NCBI GenBank assembly: GCA_964034945.1
Contig: OZ035960.1
Coordinates: forward strand, 20,943,487 to 21,007,486
DNA from: Chrysopilus asiliformis
Lineage: Eukaryota; Arthropoda; Insecta; Diptera; Rhagionidae
Direction: 5' to 3'
Length of the DNA stretch: 64,000 nt
Shown: positions 35,500-48,893 of the stretch, piece after piece
Position numbering within the stretch: position 1 is the stretch's first letter
Layout of the letters: every line of letters begins with the position of its first letter
Translations under genes and position numbers: made by a program
Notes under the pieces: model-generated
The model's input: only the letters and a program-made list of their open reading frames with translations
Database searches by the model: none
What the model was told of the DNA's origin: nothing

Positions 35500-37675
35500 T
35501 TTACTATGCTATCCGTATAAGATGAAGGGTGCAAAGACCTTTCGGTGGCTTGTAAAATGCAAACGCGTGACTATCTCAAGCTAAAGGTACACAATCTAGA
35601 CCTAAAAACAGGTAATGTACAAAATCCGAATGTCTATTCCATCTGGATTGTAGAAATAAGAAAAACCAACCCTTGACCTGTTCAAAATAACCATTTAAAA
35701 AGTGTTGAAATTCCTACTGAGGTATCTTCCTAAATATTTTTTTGGATCATTATGGATCCTGCACCTTATCTAGACATAACAAGAGACACACTTTTTATTG
35801 TGTCTCAACTATGTTATAGAAGTGAATTTATGTCTTTGAGGTGATGTGTGAATAAATCCTGAAAGTGATAAAAAGGGCTTAACGATTGAGGATTTTTGAA
35901 CTTCTGAATGAGCACGTGTTGGACCGTACTAGTGTTCAAAAAAATCGACCGAATTTATGTTTAACTTTATTTGATAGCATTTTAGATAAATGTGCAAAGC
36001 CGTTTATCTGGTTCCAATTTTTCATCAAATACATATACCACACCATTCCAAAAAAAAAAGCGCAGTAAATATTTTTAATCCAATGGTATTTGGAAGTCAC
36101 CTACCGCGAAGACATTTCCTTAAAGAATGTATAACAAAACGATCACGTAGAGATTGTACTTCCTGGGCTCCGATCAACTCGATATTCCACTCATTTTTTG
36201 TGGTAGTTATTTTCTCACCTGCAGTAGTGAACAGCTTGGTTAAGAGCTCACCTTGCAACATTTCATCAGACCATGTCAATGCAACAGCAATACCACGAAT
36301 GCGTCCAAATCATCTTGACTATGTTTGGCTACCTGACATCGGCCATTCGATTTACGTATCTTTAATAAATTATTCTTAATGGGTGCCGGTAGTGACTTTA
36401 TTAAGAGGAACTCTTCGGATCTGATTAATAGGCTTCACCTCATACCTGTGATACCAACTAGTAACCAAAAAACATACATACATACCATATTATGTGGTAC
36501 GGTTTAGCTATTGATAATATTTGACATGTATGTATGTATTTTCTTTGTGAATCTTCATGGATTGTTGTTTGTCGCGTTGTTTCTTCGAGTGACACATTGA
36601 TACGCATCGAAAAGCTGGATAGATTGGACAACGTTGTTGTCAAGGTGTTGTGTCTCCGCTTGGGGTTTACCGTTTGTCTAGGAGTTAAACATGCCAAGAT
36701 TAATGTTCTGTACGTGAAGGAACTTCTTTTTTGAAGAATGATGACATGAAAGGTAAACTCTTTTTCGTTTTCGTCCAGCAGAGAATAGATACAACGTTCT
36801 ATAACTTTGTCATCGAATAATACATTTCAAATAAAAAGTTTTATATTTTTTTTAATAATGATCGTTTTTTTTCTTACTTAAATCGTATACATTCAAGGTT
36901 GTGGAGCTTAATGCATAAAACCGATTTCTAATGGTTAAAGCTGAGATGGATGTCCGATTAGGCACAACGAGTCAACCAGATTAGTGTCTTCCAATATAAT
37001 TGACCATTTAAATGGTATATATGTAAGTTTTCCAACTAACGTGATCAGATTATATTCATTTTTACGTTTACTGCATTTTTAATAGCTACCCTAGCTACTT
37101 TAGACATGATTTTGCATAACCATTAGTTTGATTTTATCTGTATATTTTTTTTAAGGTTTTACCCAGGGAAGAAATGTTTGTAAAAAGAATTCTGATAACC
37201 CACTTATTTGAATTAATTCTGTTATATAATCATCAGAAATTTAAAAAAAACGAATGTTGCGCAATGAGTCCTCTAATATATTTATCAAATATCGAAAATT
37301 ATGGAATAAATCTAAGAGATCTTTTATCAGTCTTGTTTCAATTCTAACCATTTTTTCAATAATAGTTAATAGGCAATTTGATGTCTTTTTAAACAGAATA
37401 GAAGTGACTTTGTTTCTTTAGTACATGGCTTTTATTCCGCAATTTACAATAGTTGGCAACACTATTTTAAGAAAATGTCTTGCTATTTTTTATTATTTTT
37501 ATCTTTTGTGAACGCAACAATTCGCAAATTTTTAGAATTTTGTATTTTTGTCTAAAATTTTTAGTGTGCCGGGTTTTTTCTAAGGTACCGTTTCCACCTG
37601 ACAAATTCCGCAAACTCTATTCTTCTACACTAAATTTATCCTGCACAATCATTTTCACTACGACACAAAATTGAG
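35500..37675. other. Upstream region of dpy, no gene supported
   Basis: There is no recognisable coding sequence. A frame on the minus strand at 36279-36097 is somewhat less AT-biased and has donor-like GTGAGC and GTGAGA sites nearby, but I recognise no domain. A CATACATACATA hairpin lies at about 36470-36541. A dispersed repeat fragment at 37600-37675 abuts the foldback element. Confidence 0.55.
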
Positions 37676-39958
37676 AAAGGCCATAGAGGGATAAGGGAAC
37701 AAAAAGTGCCCCCAGAGATAGAAGCTTGAAATTTTTTTCGTAAGTTGCTACCATTACAACAAATAATTTCCCAAAATTTCAGTCCAAAAAAACGGGTAGT
37801 TTTGGAGAAAAAAAATAAAATATGATTTTTTTCAAAAAATTCTAGCTCCGTAACGGGTTAACCGATTTTGATGAAACTTGTCGCAATTTTTTCACTGAAA
37901 GTCATAGTTTTCAAAAAAAATTATAGCAAAAAAATTAAGTGTGAGGAACCGTTAGGAAAAAATATTTTTTGTTTTTAAAAAATTATAACGGTAACTTAAC
38001 GGTTTTGCACTACTTTTATTTTTTTCTCAAAAACTCCTTAATCCCTTACCTACAAAACAAAAAAAATTACAGGGCAATCGGAGAGGTACTTCATATTCAA
38101 AAAGAATAAAATGTGAAAGATGAATCAATTTGTGAACTGAAAAGTTTAGGCGAAGAGGTAAAGGAGGGCGAAAAACGCAGATACTTAAAACCCGGCATTA
38201 TATCTATGCTTTTATGACAAAGTCACTTAAGTCGACTTAAGCTAATTTCGAGTTATGTTAAGAATCGTGTTATGCTCTTAAAGAACTTTTTTTTTGTATT
38301 TTCGGTATGTTTCATAATAGATACAGAGATATTAAACCGCCTAAATAACTTAACCCTTTTTGTCGCCATGTTGCAGTTCTGCAACATACCTAAAAACCTC
38401 TCTTGTAAAAGGCCGAGAGATATTTAACGATGCTTTAACGCATTGTTAGAATAGCGCAACGTTTCGTCTACTGAAAAAAAAACTTATTTGGTTGACAGCA
38501 TATGCCGTTATATGTGGATTGTTCTCAGTTGAAACTTTATTTTGGTTGCGTTAGAATTCGGTCGAGAAATGCGCTTTTGAAAAAATCTTAGAAATTATTA
38601 AAAATCATTAAAAACAGTGATTGAAAAAAAATACGAAGAAATGAGTATAATTTATCTATATATTTGAAAAAAAAATTGAAAAACATGTAATTTAGTCAGA
38701 ACAATGGAATTTTAGTTCCTTGCATTGTGCTGCGTTTTTTTGCTGAACACAATGTTTTTTTATCCAAAATGAAGCCAAAAATCTAGATTTGCTTCAAAAC
38801 TAACATGTTGCGCTACAAAGGGTTTTAAGTACAGTTTTGATACACAATGGTTTTCGAAAAATATTTTAGGTATATATTAGTTATTTTGTACATAGTTAGC
38901 TTCTAAAAATAATTCTGGTAAAAAAACTTATGTCAAAAATTTCCCGCAAAAAAACCGTCTAACTGTAATTTTTCGTTTTGAAAAACTTCTTAAGTCGAGA
39001 TTATGGTTTTTACCAAATTAAGAATTCTTACAAGCTTACTCCTAAGTTTACATATGATGATTTCGAAAGGTTATTGAAACATAAAATCTTTTTCGTAAAA
39101 CAACTTAAGTCGACATTATACAACGTTTTGGTATTTCATTTTTTTGGTAAAAGCCTTTATGTTACATAAGTTTTTCTGGGATTTGAATTAATCGTATTTC
39201 TTGATAAGTCAAAAGAACTTATTTTATGTTTTTAATAGTATCGCTTTTTTAAAACAAGATATGCAAATACAGTCTATGGATGAAATACGGAGCTCCCATT
39301 TGGCTATCGAATGGTATACTTCACGTGTGTTAAAACTTATAGTTTTTTTCAGAATTTTATTTTACTCTTAAAATCGCTCTCCTGAAAAATGCCGATTTTC
39401 GACTTAAGTGACTTTGTCATAAAAGCATAGATATAATGCCGGGTTTTAAGTATCTGCGTTTTTCGCCCTCCTTTACCTCTTCGCCTAAACTTTTCAGTTC
39501 ACAAATTGATTCATCTTTCACATTTTATTCTTTTTGAATATGAAGTACCTCTCCGATTGCCCTGTAATTTTTTTTGTTTTGTAGGTAAGGGATTAAGGAG
39601 TTTTTGAGAAAAAAATAAAAGTAGTGCAAAACCGTTAAGTTACCGTTATAATTTTTTAAAAACAAAAAATATTTTTTCCTAACGGTTCCTCACACTTAAT
39701 TTTTTTGCTATAATTTTTTTTGAAAACTATGACTTTCAACGAAAAAATTGCGACAAGTGTCATCAAAATCGGTTAACCCGTTACGGAGCTAGAATTTTTT
39801 CAAAAAAATCATATTTTATTTTTTTTCTCCAAAACTACCCGTTTTTTCGGACTGAAATTTTGGGAAATTATTTGTTGTAATGGTGGCAACTTACGAAAAA
39901 AATTTCAAGCTTCTATCTCTGGGGGCACTTTTTGTTCCCTTATCCCTCTATGGCCTTT
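37676..39958. mobile_element. Foldback element, 2283 bp, with two 559-bp inverted arms
   Basis: The left arm 37676-38234 (AAAGGCCATAGAGGGATAAG...) and right arm 39400-39958 are reverse complements of identical length. I saw only a few substitutions, for example near 37751 and 37900 in the left arm and their mirror positions. The 1165-bp middle is AT-rich, carries several CTTAAGTCGA motifs and has no convincing open frame. No target duplication is evident at the outer ends. This could be a non-autonomous foldback transposon, or an inverted duplication that arose at this site. Confidence 0.8.
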
Positions 39959-42900
39959 GTATAATGAATAACACTTCAATACGTTTTACTTAGAAACAGA
40001 ACGAATTTAAGGTACACATTTTAAGGCCAACTTTAAACCCCTACAGGACAAGTTTTTTTGGAAAGAACACATCATGTTAAATCCATTTTAAATTGAGGCG
40101 TTAAAAGCTAGAGTGGACCAAGCCACATAATCGAGTTTTTGAAGCTTTTGCACTTTTGTACTATTATTGACTGTAAATTTTTGGAAAAAAAAATTTCTGT
40201 GGACTTTATTACTCAATGTTGAAATGTTCTTTTGTGCATCCAAACATTTTTATCTAAAAACTCACTCGCAATAGTGATTCAAACACAAAAAAATTCACGA
40301 TTTCGACATGTGGGTTGGTCCACTCTAGCTTTTAACGCCTCAATTATGTTTGCCGCAAAATGTTAATGGATATTACAAACTTGCTACATTTAAAAATATG
40401 TTGCTTAATTCAACTTTATAGTTCTTACTATTCATTTCAAACATAAATTAGCATTGCAGTTCAAAGACCTTGCAATTAAATGCCAATTCATATCTTATTT
40501 ATGTATAGCAAATTTTATAGGCCCTCACATGTTATATTTTACAAATGCAATTGGTTTTAGTATAATATCGAATTTCAATACATGATCATCGCATTAACAG
40601 AAATCTTCAACATCATGCAATGCAATTAAAATGTTTACAGCATCATTGACTTTGCCTGGAATGTGTTAACCTCCTCCATTCAAAAGAAATACCGTTCATC
40701 AAATTCTATGCCCAACGTTAAAAAAGTATGTTCAAAACACGATAATCTCATAAATTTTCAAATAAATTGATCACCATAAAACCCGTCCGAAAAGAAATCA
40801 TTTTTTAGTCATTTAATACTCCATCAATGTTGAACGATTATCATCCAGTATTATTATCCGACACACACATATACACATTTAAAGTGCATTTAATACTGAA
40901 CTTGTACCGAAACGAATGAATTTTACAATCTATACTTGTATCTAAATATTTATCTGTTCTATAGTGAATAAGGATGATGGCTATTAAAAAAGAAATAGCC
41001 GGATATAAATGATTCGAATGATGCGCTGACATTGATTCTCTTCTATTCAAAAACATTGCACTTATCACAGGCAACATATCGTTGTTAAGAAGAAAGAAAT
41101 GCATCATTTGGCTCAAGCAACGTTCAATTCAGTACAAGATATAAATTTTAAGAAAGTCCAGTATGAAGTTACTAAGTGTGCATAGAATCAGCATAAAGTG
41201 TGCTTATATAGATGGCATTTAACGGTAAAACATAATCAACGAACTCGTTCTTTCGATAGCTTCAAGGTAAATTTTTAGCCAGGCCTGGTTATCTTACAAT
41301 TTTCATAAACAGGCAAAGAACTTTTGAGTGCAGATGGGATGAAGACCGGACTGTCCAGTTAAAACAACTCTTTAACAGCATCACATTATCACATTAACTA
41401 TCAACTGTGCAAAAAAAATCACATCAAGACACGAAATTTGCGACGAAAAGAAAATTCACAGTTTTATGATTAAATTGGCCAAAGAATATTAATGTTATTT
41501 AATAAAAGAAATGTAGGATGCGATAAGAGCTTTTCAGAATTTTAATATAATAAGTTAATTTTTAACAAATTTTTATAGCAAAATGTAAGAATCATTTTAC
41601 CATAGCTTCATTCATATAGACACTATCTTCAAAATTATCATTTGTAAAATATGTTAATATTTTAAAATTCACGCTAAACACAAACTAAGATGAGGATTTA
41701 TTAAATGTTAAAGCTCTATTAACTGAAATTTTTCCTAAAATCTTGAATTAGTTGAGTATTGAATCCTTGTCAGAGATGAACTAAACGTGAATATCTTGAA
41801 CGAAGTAAAGTAGAAATTTAGTAAAGCTCACCTACACAAAATCTAAAGTGAAACTAGTCTTGCCAAAACTCTTAATATACATAACTGGTATTTAAAATTA
41901 ACAAAATTGGTAAATTAGTCACATATTCTGCAAATAGTTTGTTGCAAAAAACTGCAAAAACAAAAGATAACTTTGATATTATTAACAAATCGAAAAGTTT
42001 AGTTGAGACCGGTTATAATGAACTGACCATAAAATACGTCATGCTAATTTTAGACTTTTCGCGATTTTCTCCGTGAAAGTAATACCGTCTTTACACTAGA
42101 TCTAGATCAGACCCTTCCCCCCTCTTCCCTAAAAGTGTGTCGTGTGTTGTAATGACTTACAAGGTATCGAAAAATTTGATCAATAAATATGATTGGTGGT
42201 TAGAACTGACAGAAAAATATTTTATGGGCCTTATGGGTTCCAGTAAATGTTGTCGTTACAGCAGGGTGTTCGTAAAAAATATCTCGTTACTAACGATTTT
42301 CGTTTTTTGAAATTATAAAAAGTTTAAAAAAAAGATCGTTATATTCGGTTGATTGTTACTACCAATAGAAGAATTCCTTATTAACTCCTGCCGAAAAATA
42401 TGGAAAATACGGTAGTTATTGCCGATATTTGGACATAAAAAATTTCATTATTAACAATTGCTAGAGAAATTTAAATATTTGAAGATATTGTGAGAATAAA
42501 TATTGTACCACTTCGATGAAAAGAAGTAAACCCATCGTTCCCCAAAATATTTTGAAAGTTCATTTCAAGTTACAAAAAATTCTTAGGTAATTCTACCAAT
42601 TTTCTGTAAATTGCGCAGTAAATTTATTTTTTTTACTTTTATAAAAAAAGAAAGATGTTAAAAAAAACATTTGAATATTATAATTATCTTGACGCCGCCC
42701 CTGAATAGATTCATTTACCTTTCCAGATATTTTCTACAAAAAAAAAAACCAACAAAACAGCATCATCGATCCAAAAAACCTAAGCTAACTGTTTATTCAC
42801 CCACAACGTTTTCTGGCCATTTCACAATGCGAAGCTGGAGCGTTTTCTTTTTTTTTTCTTCAGATCAACACGTAGTGATGTTGAATCTTTAAAAGTCAGT

Positions 42901-44870
42901 GAAAAACCCCCCGACGAAGAGGTAAAGTGAGATTCCAAAGAAAAGAAACAGCAACGGCACCTATAGATCCATTAACGACAATGTGGTGGTAATAGGTAAC
43001 GAAGAGGTGAAGGTATTCTGGGGGCAACTTAGCGAAAATTGCCGTTTCGATGGACTTTCTGAAGGTATTAAAACGATAAAAAGTTATAAACAAGTTCGCA
43101 AGGTAATACGATTTTTATTATTATTATTTTTTCATATGGGTATCAGTCGGTTCTCCACTCGCATCTACACCAGTTTCTCTCGAATCCACCGCTGGTAATG
43201 AAAATCGCATAGAAACTATCAAGCAGAAACCACTATGGCCCGTAGTCGTAGATACAGACGATAGCTTGTGCCATTTTCAGTTCGTCGCGATTACGTGCAA
43301 AATGATCTTTCCAGTTGCGTGGGGAGAAGTTTGCAGTCGCGACGCCAACAACAACAACAACAACTGTTGGAGCCAAGCAATCGCCAAATGGTAAAATATT
43401 CATAGCATAGTTTTGTATATCATGTCATGGCGGCTTAGTGTACCATCAACAAAAAACTGGTTATTAGCGTTATGAGTCGTAATGATCCAAGCAACGATTT
43501 TTAAATTCGCCCAGATCTTAACGTAGAGTACGCTTGGCCCTCCTATTAGTGGATACAAGTTCCCTGCAGCCTAGCCGCAAAGCACATTGTTTGGTTAACA
43601 TAGAAGATCATATGCAAAGATTTCGCCGGTGCTAATATTGATCTCTGGCGGCTTAACGATACAAAATCGTATCGTTTTGTGAAAATTTCAGTAAATTGGC
43701 AAATATCAGCTGAAGGAATTGCTCCACCATGTATCCAAGTCCAGTGGATTGTGTTGGCAGCACAAACAATGCTATTTAGACTTTCTTTATACAAGGGCGT
43801 GACATGTTTCTTAACTTTCTGCCGATGTTATCGACCACCACATGTTTGTATGAGATATTGAAGGCTCCGTACTCAACTCAACAAGACTGCACTAAATCCG
43901 TAATCAAATAATTGCGAATAGCCATGGTAAACGATTGTAAAGGTATCAAGTTGGGTTGTTGGATTTTCCAGTACAGTTTCTGCGAAGAAATCACGATATA
44001 TGATTGCTTAATTAGCCACAAACATCCACACTTCGACAACCACGCAACACACGTCTTACAATTGGATTTTCAAAATATTTTTACCACCATATGACAAAAA
44101 TATTTAAAAATCTAGATCAGTCATTGATTTATTATTGCATAATTATTAAATCATTCATAAATTGTTCACAAAGCAACAACATTATAAAAAAAATCTATAA
44201 TGTTCGATGCCCGTAATTCGGATTACCAAATCGGGTAAGGTTGAAGCAGTTACATTTTTATTTATTTGTTAAATTAATAATTCCGTTGGCAGTTTAATCG
44301 TTTATTATTTTTGGTCTTCCCCGAAAATATCAATGTCATTCCATATTGGTGTAGAAAACTTATTGCTTACTTAGTTTGTCATCGTAATGACAAGGCCTTG
44401 ATTGATCCTATTGATGATTGGTAATCGTGTGGGATCAATCGGGAAGTGAAAATTTGTTTTTATTTCGCTTGAACTGTGTCAAAATTAGATATCATCTGGT
44501 AGATAATCTTTGCTAACACCTACTCTACATATGTCAAGGTAATCGGCCTGTAATCGGAAATGTAATGAGACACTATTAAGTAATTTCCAGTAAACAAATC
44601 AATAAATAATTTAAATATCTTTATCTCAACAGATTATTCAGTTTGACACTTTCAACAGCTGTTGTGTGTTGAAGCATTTTTTTAAATTTCGCTTGCGGCG
44701 TACATTTCTTGATTATTTTTTCCTGAATTTTCGTCCAAATCAAATTTAATTTTCTATATAAAATTTGTATAATAGGTGTTCGGATTTAGTCATCCTCCCA
44801 CACACCTGTCTCCTCCCCTCAACAGCCAATCTATTTCTAAAATACGTTATTCAAAAAAAAATCGCAGATC
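39959..44870. other. Upstream region of dpy, no gene supported
   Basis: It contains the MITE at 40091-40345 and a (CAA)n run near 43345-43364. A block at about 42780-44100 has a more balanced base composition and several small frames on both strands. None shows a domain or a consistent codon pattern over more than 100 residues, so I make no gene call. Confidence 0.55.
40091..40345. mobile_element. MITE, 255 bp, 31-bp perfect terminal inverted repeats
   Basis: The left end AATTGAGGCGTTAAAAGCTA... matches the right end exactly over 31 bp (to GGACCAA), then imperfectly for several more. The interior is non-coding. The target duplication is ambiguous because the flanks are AT-rich, so the superfamily is not assigned. 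Confidence 0.75.
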
Positions 44871-44872
44871 TT

Positions 44873-45583
44873 TATACCCGTATGGTGAAACCAAAGGGTA
44901 TATTAACTTTGCCTTACCGTTTGTAACGCCAAGATCCCGTCATCACACAAAAAAATGAATTACACCAGTGTGTTTAGAATGATAAAAATATTTAATTTCT
45001 GCATGTCCGTTCGTCTGTCCGTCTGTCCGTCGGTCCGTCTGTCCGTCTGTCCGTCTGTCCGTCTGTCCGTCTGTCCGTCTGTCCGTCTGTCCGTCTGTCC
45101 GTCTGTCCGTCTGTCCGTCTGTCCGTCTGTCCGTCTGTCCGTCTGTCCGTCTGTCCGTCTGTCCGTCTGTCTGTCTGTCCGTCTGTCTGTCTGTCTGTCT
45201 CTCGGATTGCGGGCGCACGGATTGAGCTAGAGACTTGAAAGTTTGCACAGATCCGTTTTTCGTAAAATGCGAGGCTAAGTTCGTTAATGGGCAAAAATGG
45301 ACCATTAGGGGGGTACTCCCCATACGAACGAAATCATTTTTTTGTAAATATCTCAAAAACGGTGCATCTTATCAAAAAAGTCGGAGAACAAAAGTTATTT
45401 AGGATATGATTCTACATAAAACTCCCATACATCAAAATCCGATTGGAATAAATTTTAAAAAATCTTATTGGAAAGTTTGACTTCAAACTGGAATTTTGGT
45501 ATAACTATTCGAATTTTGATACGAATATCACCATACGGGTCTCCAATTATTGCCAGATTGGCAATTATAGCTTTTGTTATGTT
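44873..45583 (+). mobile_element. Helitron-like element, family B, copy 2, with expanded minisatellite
   Basis: It starts TATACCCGTATGGTGAAACC and has the subterminal inverted CACCATACGGGT near 45529-45540. It ends at TTGCCAGATTGGCAA and TTTTGTTATGTT. It is about 140 bp longer than the other two copies because the CCGTCTGT core has expanded (45004-45202). Confidence 0.8.
45004..45202. repeat. GTCCGTCT minisatellite, about 25 copies of 8 bp
   Basis: This is an almost pure 8-bp array for about 200 bp, ending in a run of 4-bp GTCT. Because 8 is not a multiple of 3, all frames stay open and give repetitive Cys-Pro-Ser-Val-Arg-Leu-Ser-Val or Thr-Asp-Arg-Gln peptides. These are artefacts, not genes. 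Confidence 0.95.
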
Positions 45584-48500
45584 CATTATTAACAATGATT
45601 TAGCAAGTGCACCGATGTTGTGGTGGCTGAAGTTCAAGAACCGATTTTTAATGTCCAAGAACCGATTCGAAATCGAGTCAGGGAGTTCAGCTTTTTTTTA
45701 ACATTGATTTATTCAAGATTTTCTATTTAAACACTTTTTACAAAACATTTTAATTATTCAAAAACATGTAGTAAATTTTCTAAGTGGTTCGATTTGATAG
45801 GGTGTTAGACCTAGATCATTTTTGCAAATCTCAGACAAAGATGGTTTTCTTTATCTTTCGTGCAAAAATATTTTTGAGAGTAAGGATAAAACTGGAAACT
45901 GACATCCCGCACGATCAAAATATGAGGACAAATCAAACCTAAAATCTCTCTTGTGTTATCTGGGATAGTGCGGAGGAAAATCCTCCCACAATTTTAAAAA
46001 AAAATTAAATTTTCAATTCATATTTTTGTATTAAAATTGGTTTCATTTGTCAAACGCCCGAAACAATATTAAAATTTTTAGAAACCTTCAGACTTTGTTG
46101 AATATTTTTTCCAAATCGAGTTTAGACTTGATTCTAAGCTGAAGGAAAAGATTTCGATAAAAAAATTAATTAAACATGTGCGAAAAATCATGTATCCAGC
46201 ATCATTTAAAGCCGCCTTACATATTTTCTCATCCTGATAGATGAATTATACCGAAACCCACCAAAGATGTCGTTTTTCATAAATTAATCTGGATAAGTCG
46301 AAAACTTGTCCATGCAGGACAAATTTCATGGTCTCGTGCAACTCCGGTTTATAAAGAGTTCTCTTTAATTTTCTTCTTGTGCCCAGCAAAGAACTCTTCC
46401 CGGAAAATAAAACCTACAAAGAACGATTAACTTGGAAAAAAAACTATAAAATTACGGATTCCACCAAAAAACCCAAAATGACGATTATGCATGAATCAAA
46501 TGTTAACCTTCATAGAAAATCTTCCGCAAAATCCCCTTGAATCAGTTCGGCTTAATTATCGAGCACAATAAGAATAACCCAAGAAAAAATGTTTATTGTT
46601 CATCGGGATCGGGCGGAACTTATCTCATTAATCCATTCAAATTCTTCAAGATTCACAATTCGAATCACCATCAGCAACCAACTGAGAACATTAGAGAACA
46701 AATCATTCTGATTAATGTTTCGATGATTTTTTTTATCAGATCCCTTGCATGCAACCACTTCCTTCATTAGCAACTGAAAATTGAAATTAACTTTTACTCG
46801 ACAAAGAATTTCCTTGTTGATTGAACCGGAGTCACAATTGATCAACTGATCAGTCAACGCCAGGCCAGGTAATCAACTTTATCACCATGCCTCTCTATCT
46901 CCAGCTTAACTAAATTAACATTGCATGGATAGAAAAATGTGGTCTAATATAGTTAAAGGCTGCTGGTGGTACCTGTTCACGTTTATTATTGGCTTTGATC
47001 AAAGGTATCAATTATGATTAGACCCTCTTAATGGAAATGAGTACCGTTAATAATAGAAGATAGAAGCAAAAACATGGCGCTATTAAAGAAAATAACAGCA
47101 GGTAAAATTCCTTTACGAAACTGGAGTATCAGTGGTTGGTATTAAATGTGGATAAAGTATGCAGCCAATGGTTCAAGTATTTTACAATTTCGATTCTGGC
47201 TGGGCTGGGCTGGGTGTAAGAATTGAATGCAATGTGGCTATGCGGCCCTGTACTAAAGCGGAACATAACTAGAACTAAGCTGCAACTACAACAAAATAAG
47301 TATCTACATCCACCTTACTCTGTTAATTAATGTTTAAAGTAAAACAGCATTCGGTGGATATGTTTTTCTATAAATCTGATACAGTAACATGAAAACAACG
47401 TAAAACCGAAGGAGTTTCATTTAAACGAACTAGGAATGTTTTATGAAAAAGACAACATGCCAGTATGATAGGCTATGAATCTTCTCCGGCGCTTATAGAT
47501 AGAATGAAAAGAAGCCTTATGTTCAGGTGGTAAAGTGTGTGGACGATGAAGATGCCAAAGGTAAATAAAAATTAAAAGCCCTTGCAGTTTTTCTGCATCG
47601 GCAAACACTTACGGGACATTGCGGTTTATAACCAAGTTGAACTACAATTAAAACCACTAAAATTCATAGCAATAACTCAGCTAGTTACGGCAGAAAAATG
47701 TAGGTGACATTAATTGGTGAAAAAAAGACAAAGAAAAAATAAGAAAACGAACAAAATAAAAAATAAAACAGAGAAAAATAACCAAAACCCCGTAAGATAT
47801 GATGACGATAAAAAAACATCAACCAATTCTGGTATTTATTTTATTTTTATTTATTTATTTGTGCCTGCATAAATATTTTATAAAGACTTTTTTAAGGCCA
47901 AATTCATTCAAGTTGAATGCTGAAACTTTTTAACGACGATATTACCAAGAAATTATATGATGCTATATAGATGTCTCCTCTTATCCAAGGTAACAGTGGG
48001 TTTTCAGTAAATTGACTTAAAAAATCATTAAAGTAAGGTGACACGTTCTCTGAATATTCGCTTAATCAACTTTTAGTTTTTTTAAAAAAACTGTTTTTAT
48101 TTTAAGATATATAAAATTTGTCAAAAATGACTATTCCAAAATTTAAACCGTTTTTTCTATGTCTTGGAATCAAAAGTAAAATTAATTTTTTTTATTAGTA
48201 ATTCCGGTTTTTAAAGGTCTTTTTCTAATTTTTTTATTCTATCTCACTTTAAAGATTTGCTCACAATTTTCAACGTTTAAAAATTTTTACGATCATAAAA
48301 AATTTTATTCACTTTTGAACTCTGGACCAATACTATCCAAACGTTATATATCTGTAATTTTTTGATGCATCAAATATCAAATTATCGAGAAAACCTGTTA
48401 TTTTATTAAAACTCTGAATCCGCAAAAACCTTCAAACTTTCCTAATTGGTCACCTTTGTGCATAATAAAATTTAACTAGATCAAATTAAGATGAAAAAAC

Positions 48501-48807
48501 GGAACACCAGTGAGGAAATCATAGAAAATTATTTTTAAGTGCACCTTTTATTGCTATTAGAAGAGTCTTGGCGTCCGCTCAGTGTAAAAAAATTACTCCC
48601 TGATACCGACTTTCGCATCAAAAACCGTAATTGCAACAATTCGGTGGCTCAATAGCTATTAACCTAAGATTACTTGAATAATTTTTACAATTTAAGTGTC
48701 CATACAAAGCATCAATAAACATGTTCGCGTCCTTGGTATTAAGCCATATAACGTGCTCGCTTAGCCAAAGAAACGATCAACAACAACAAAATTACCAGAA
48801 TTAATGA

Positions 48808-48893
48808 CAAACGAAAGATTTAAGCGACGAACCCAACGACATTCGTCGACGTCCATCGTCGTCGTTGGCAAACGAAAGATTTAAGCGAAGAAC
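48808..48893. repeat. Direct repeat of 25 bp flanking a GTCGTCG palindrome
   Basis: CAAACGAAAGATTTAAGCGA is followed by (C/A)GAAC at both 48808-48832 and 48869-48893. The spacer holds CCAACGAC...GTCGTCGTTGG, which can pair with itself. Confidence 0.7.

Noticed and set aside
36097..36279. Minus-strand frame of 60 residues with donor-like sites, possible exon
   Set aside because: No domain recognised, no matching acceptor and no neighbouring exon. Kept only as a note in the region entry.
44943..45356. Open frames of 90-137 residues with TDRQ or VCPS repeats, both strands
   Set aside because: They are produced by an 8-bp minisatellite, which stays open in every frame. Not genes.
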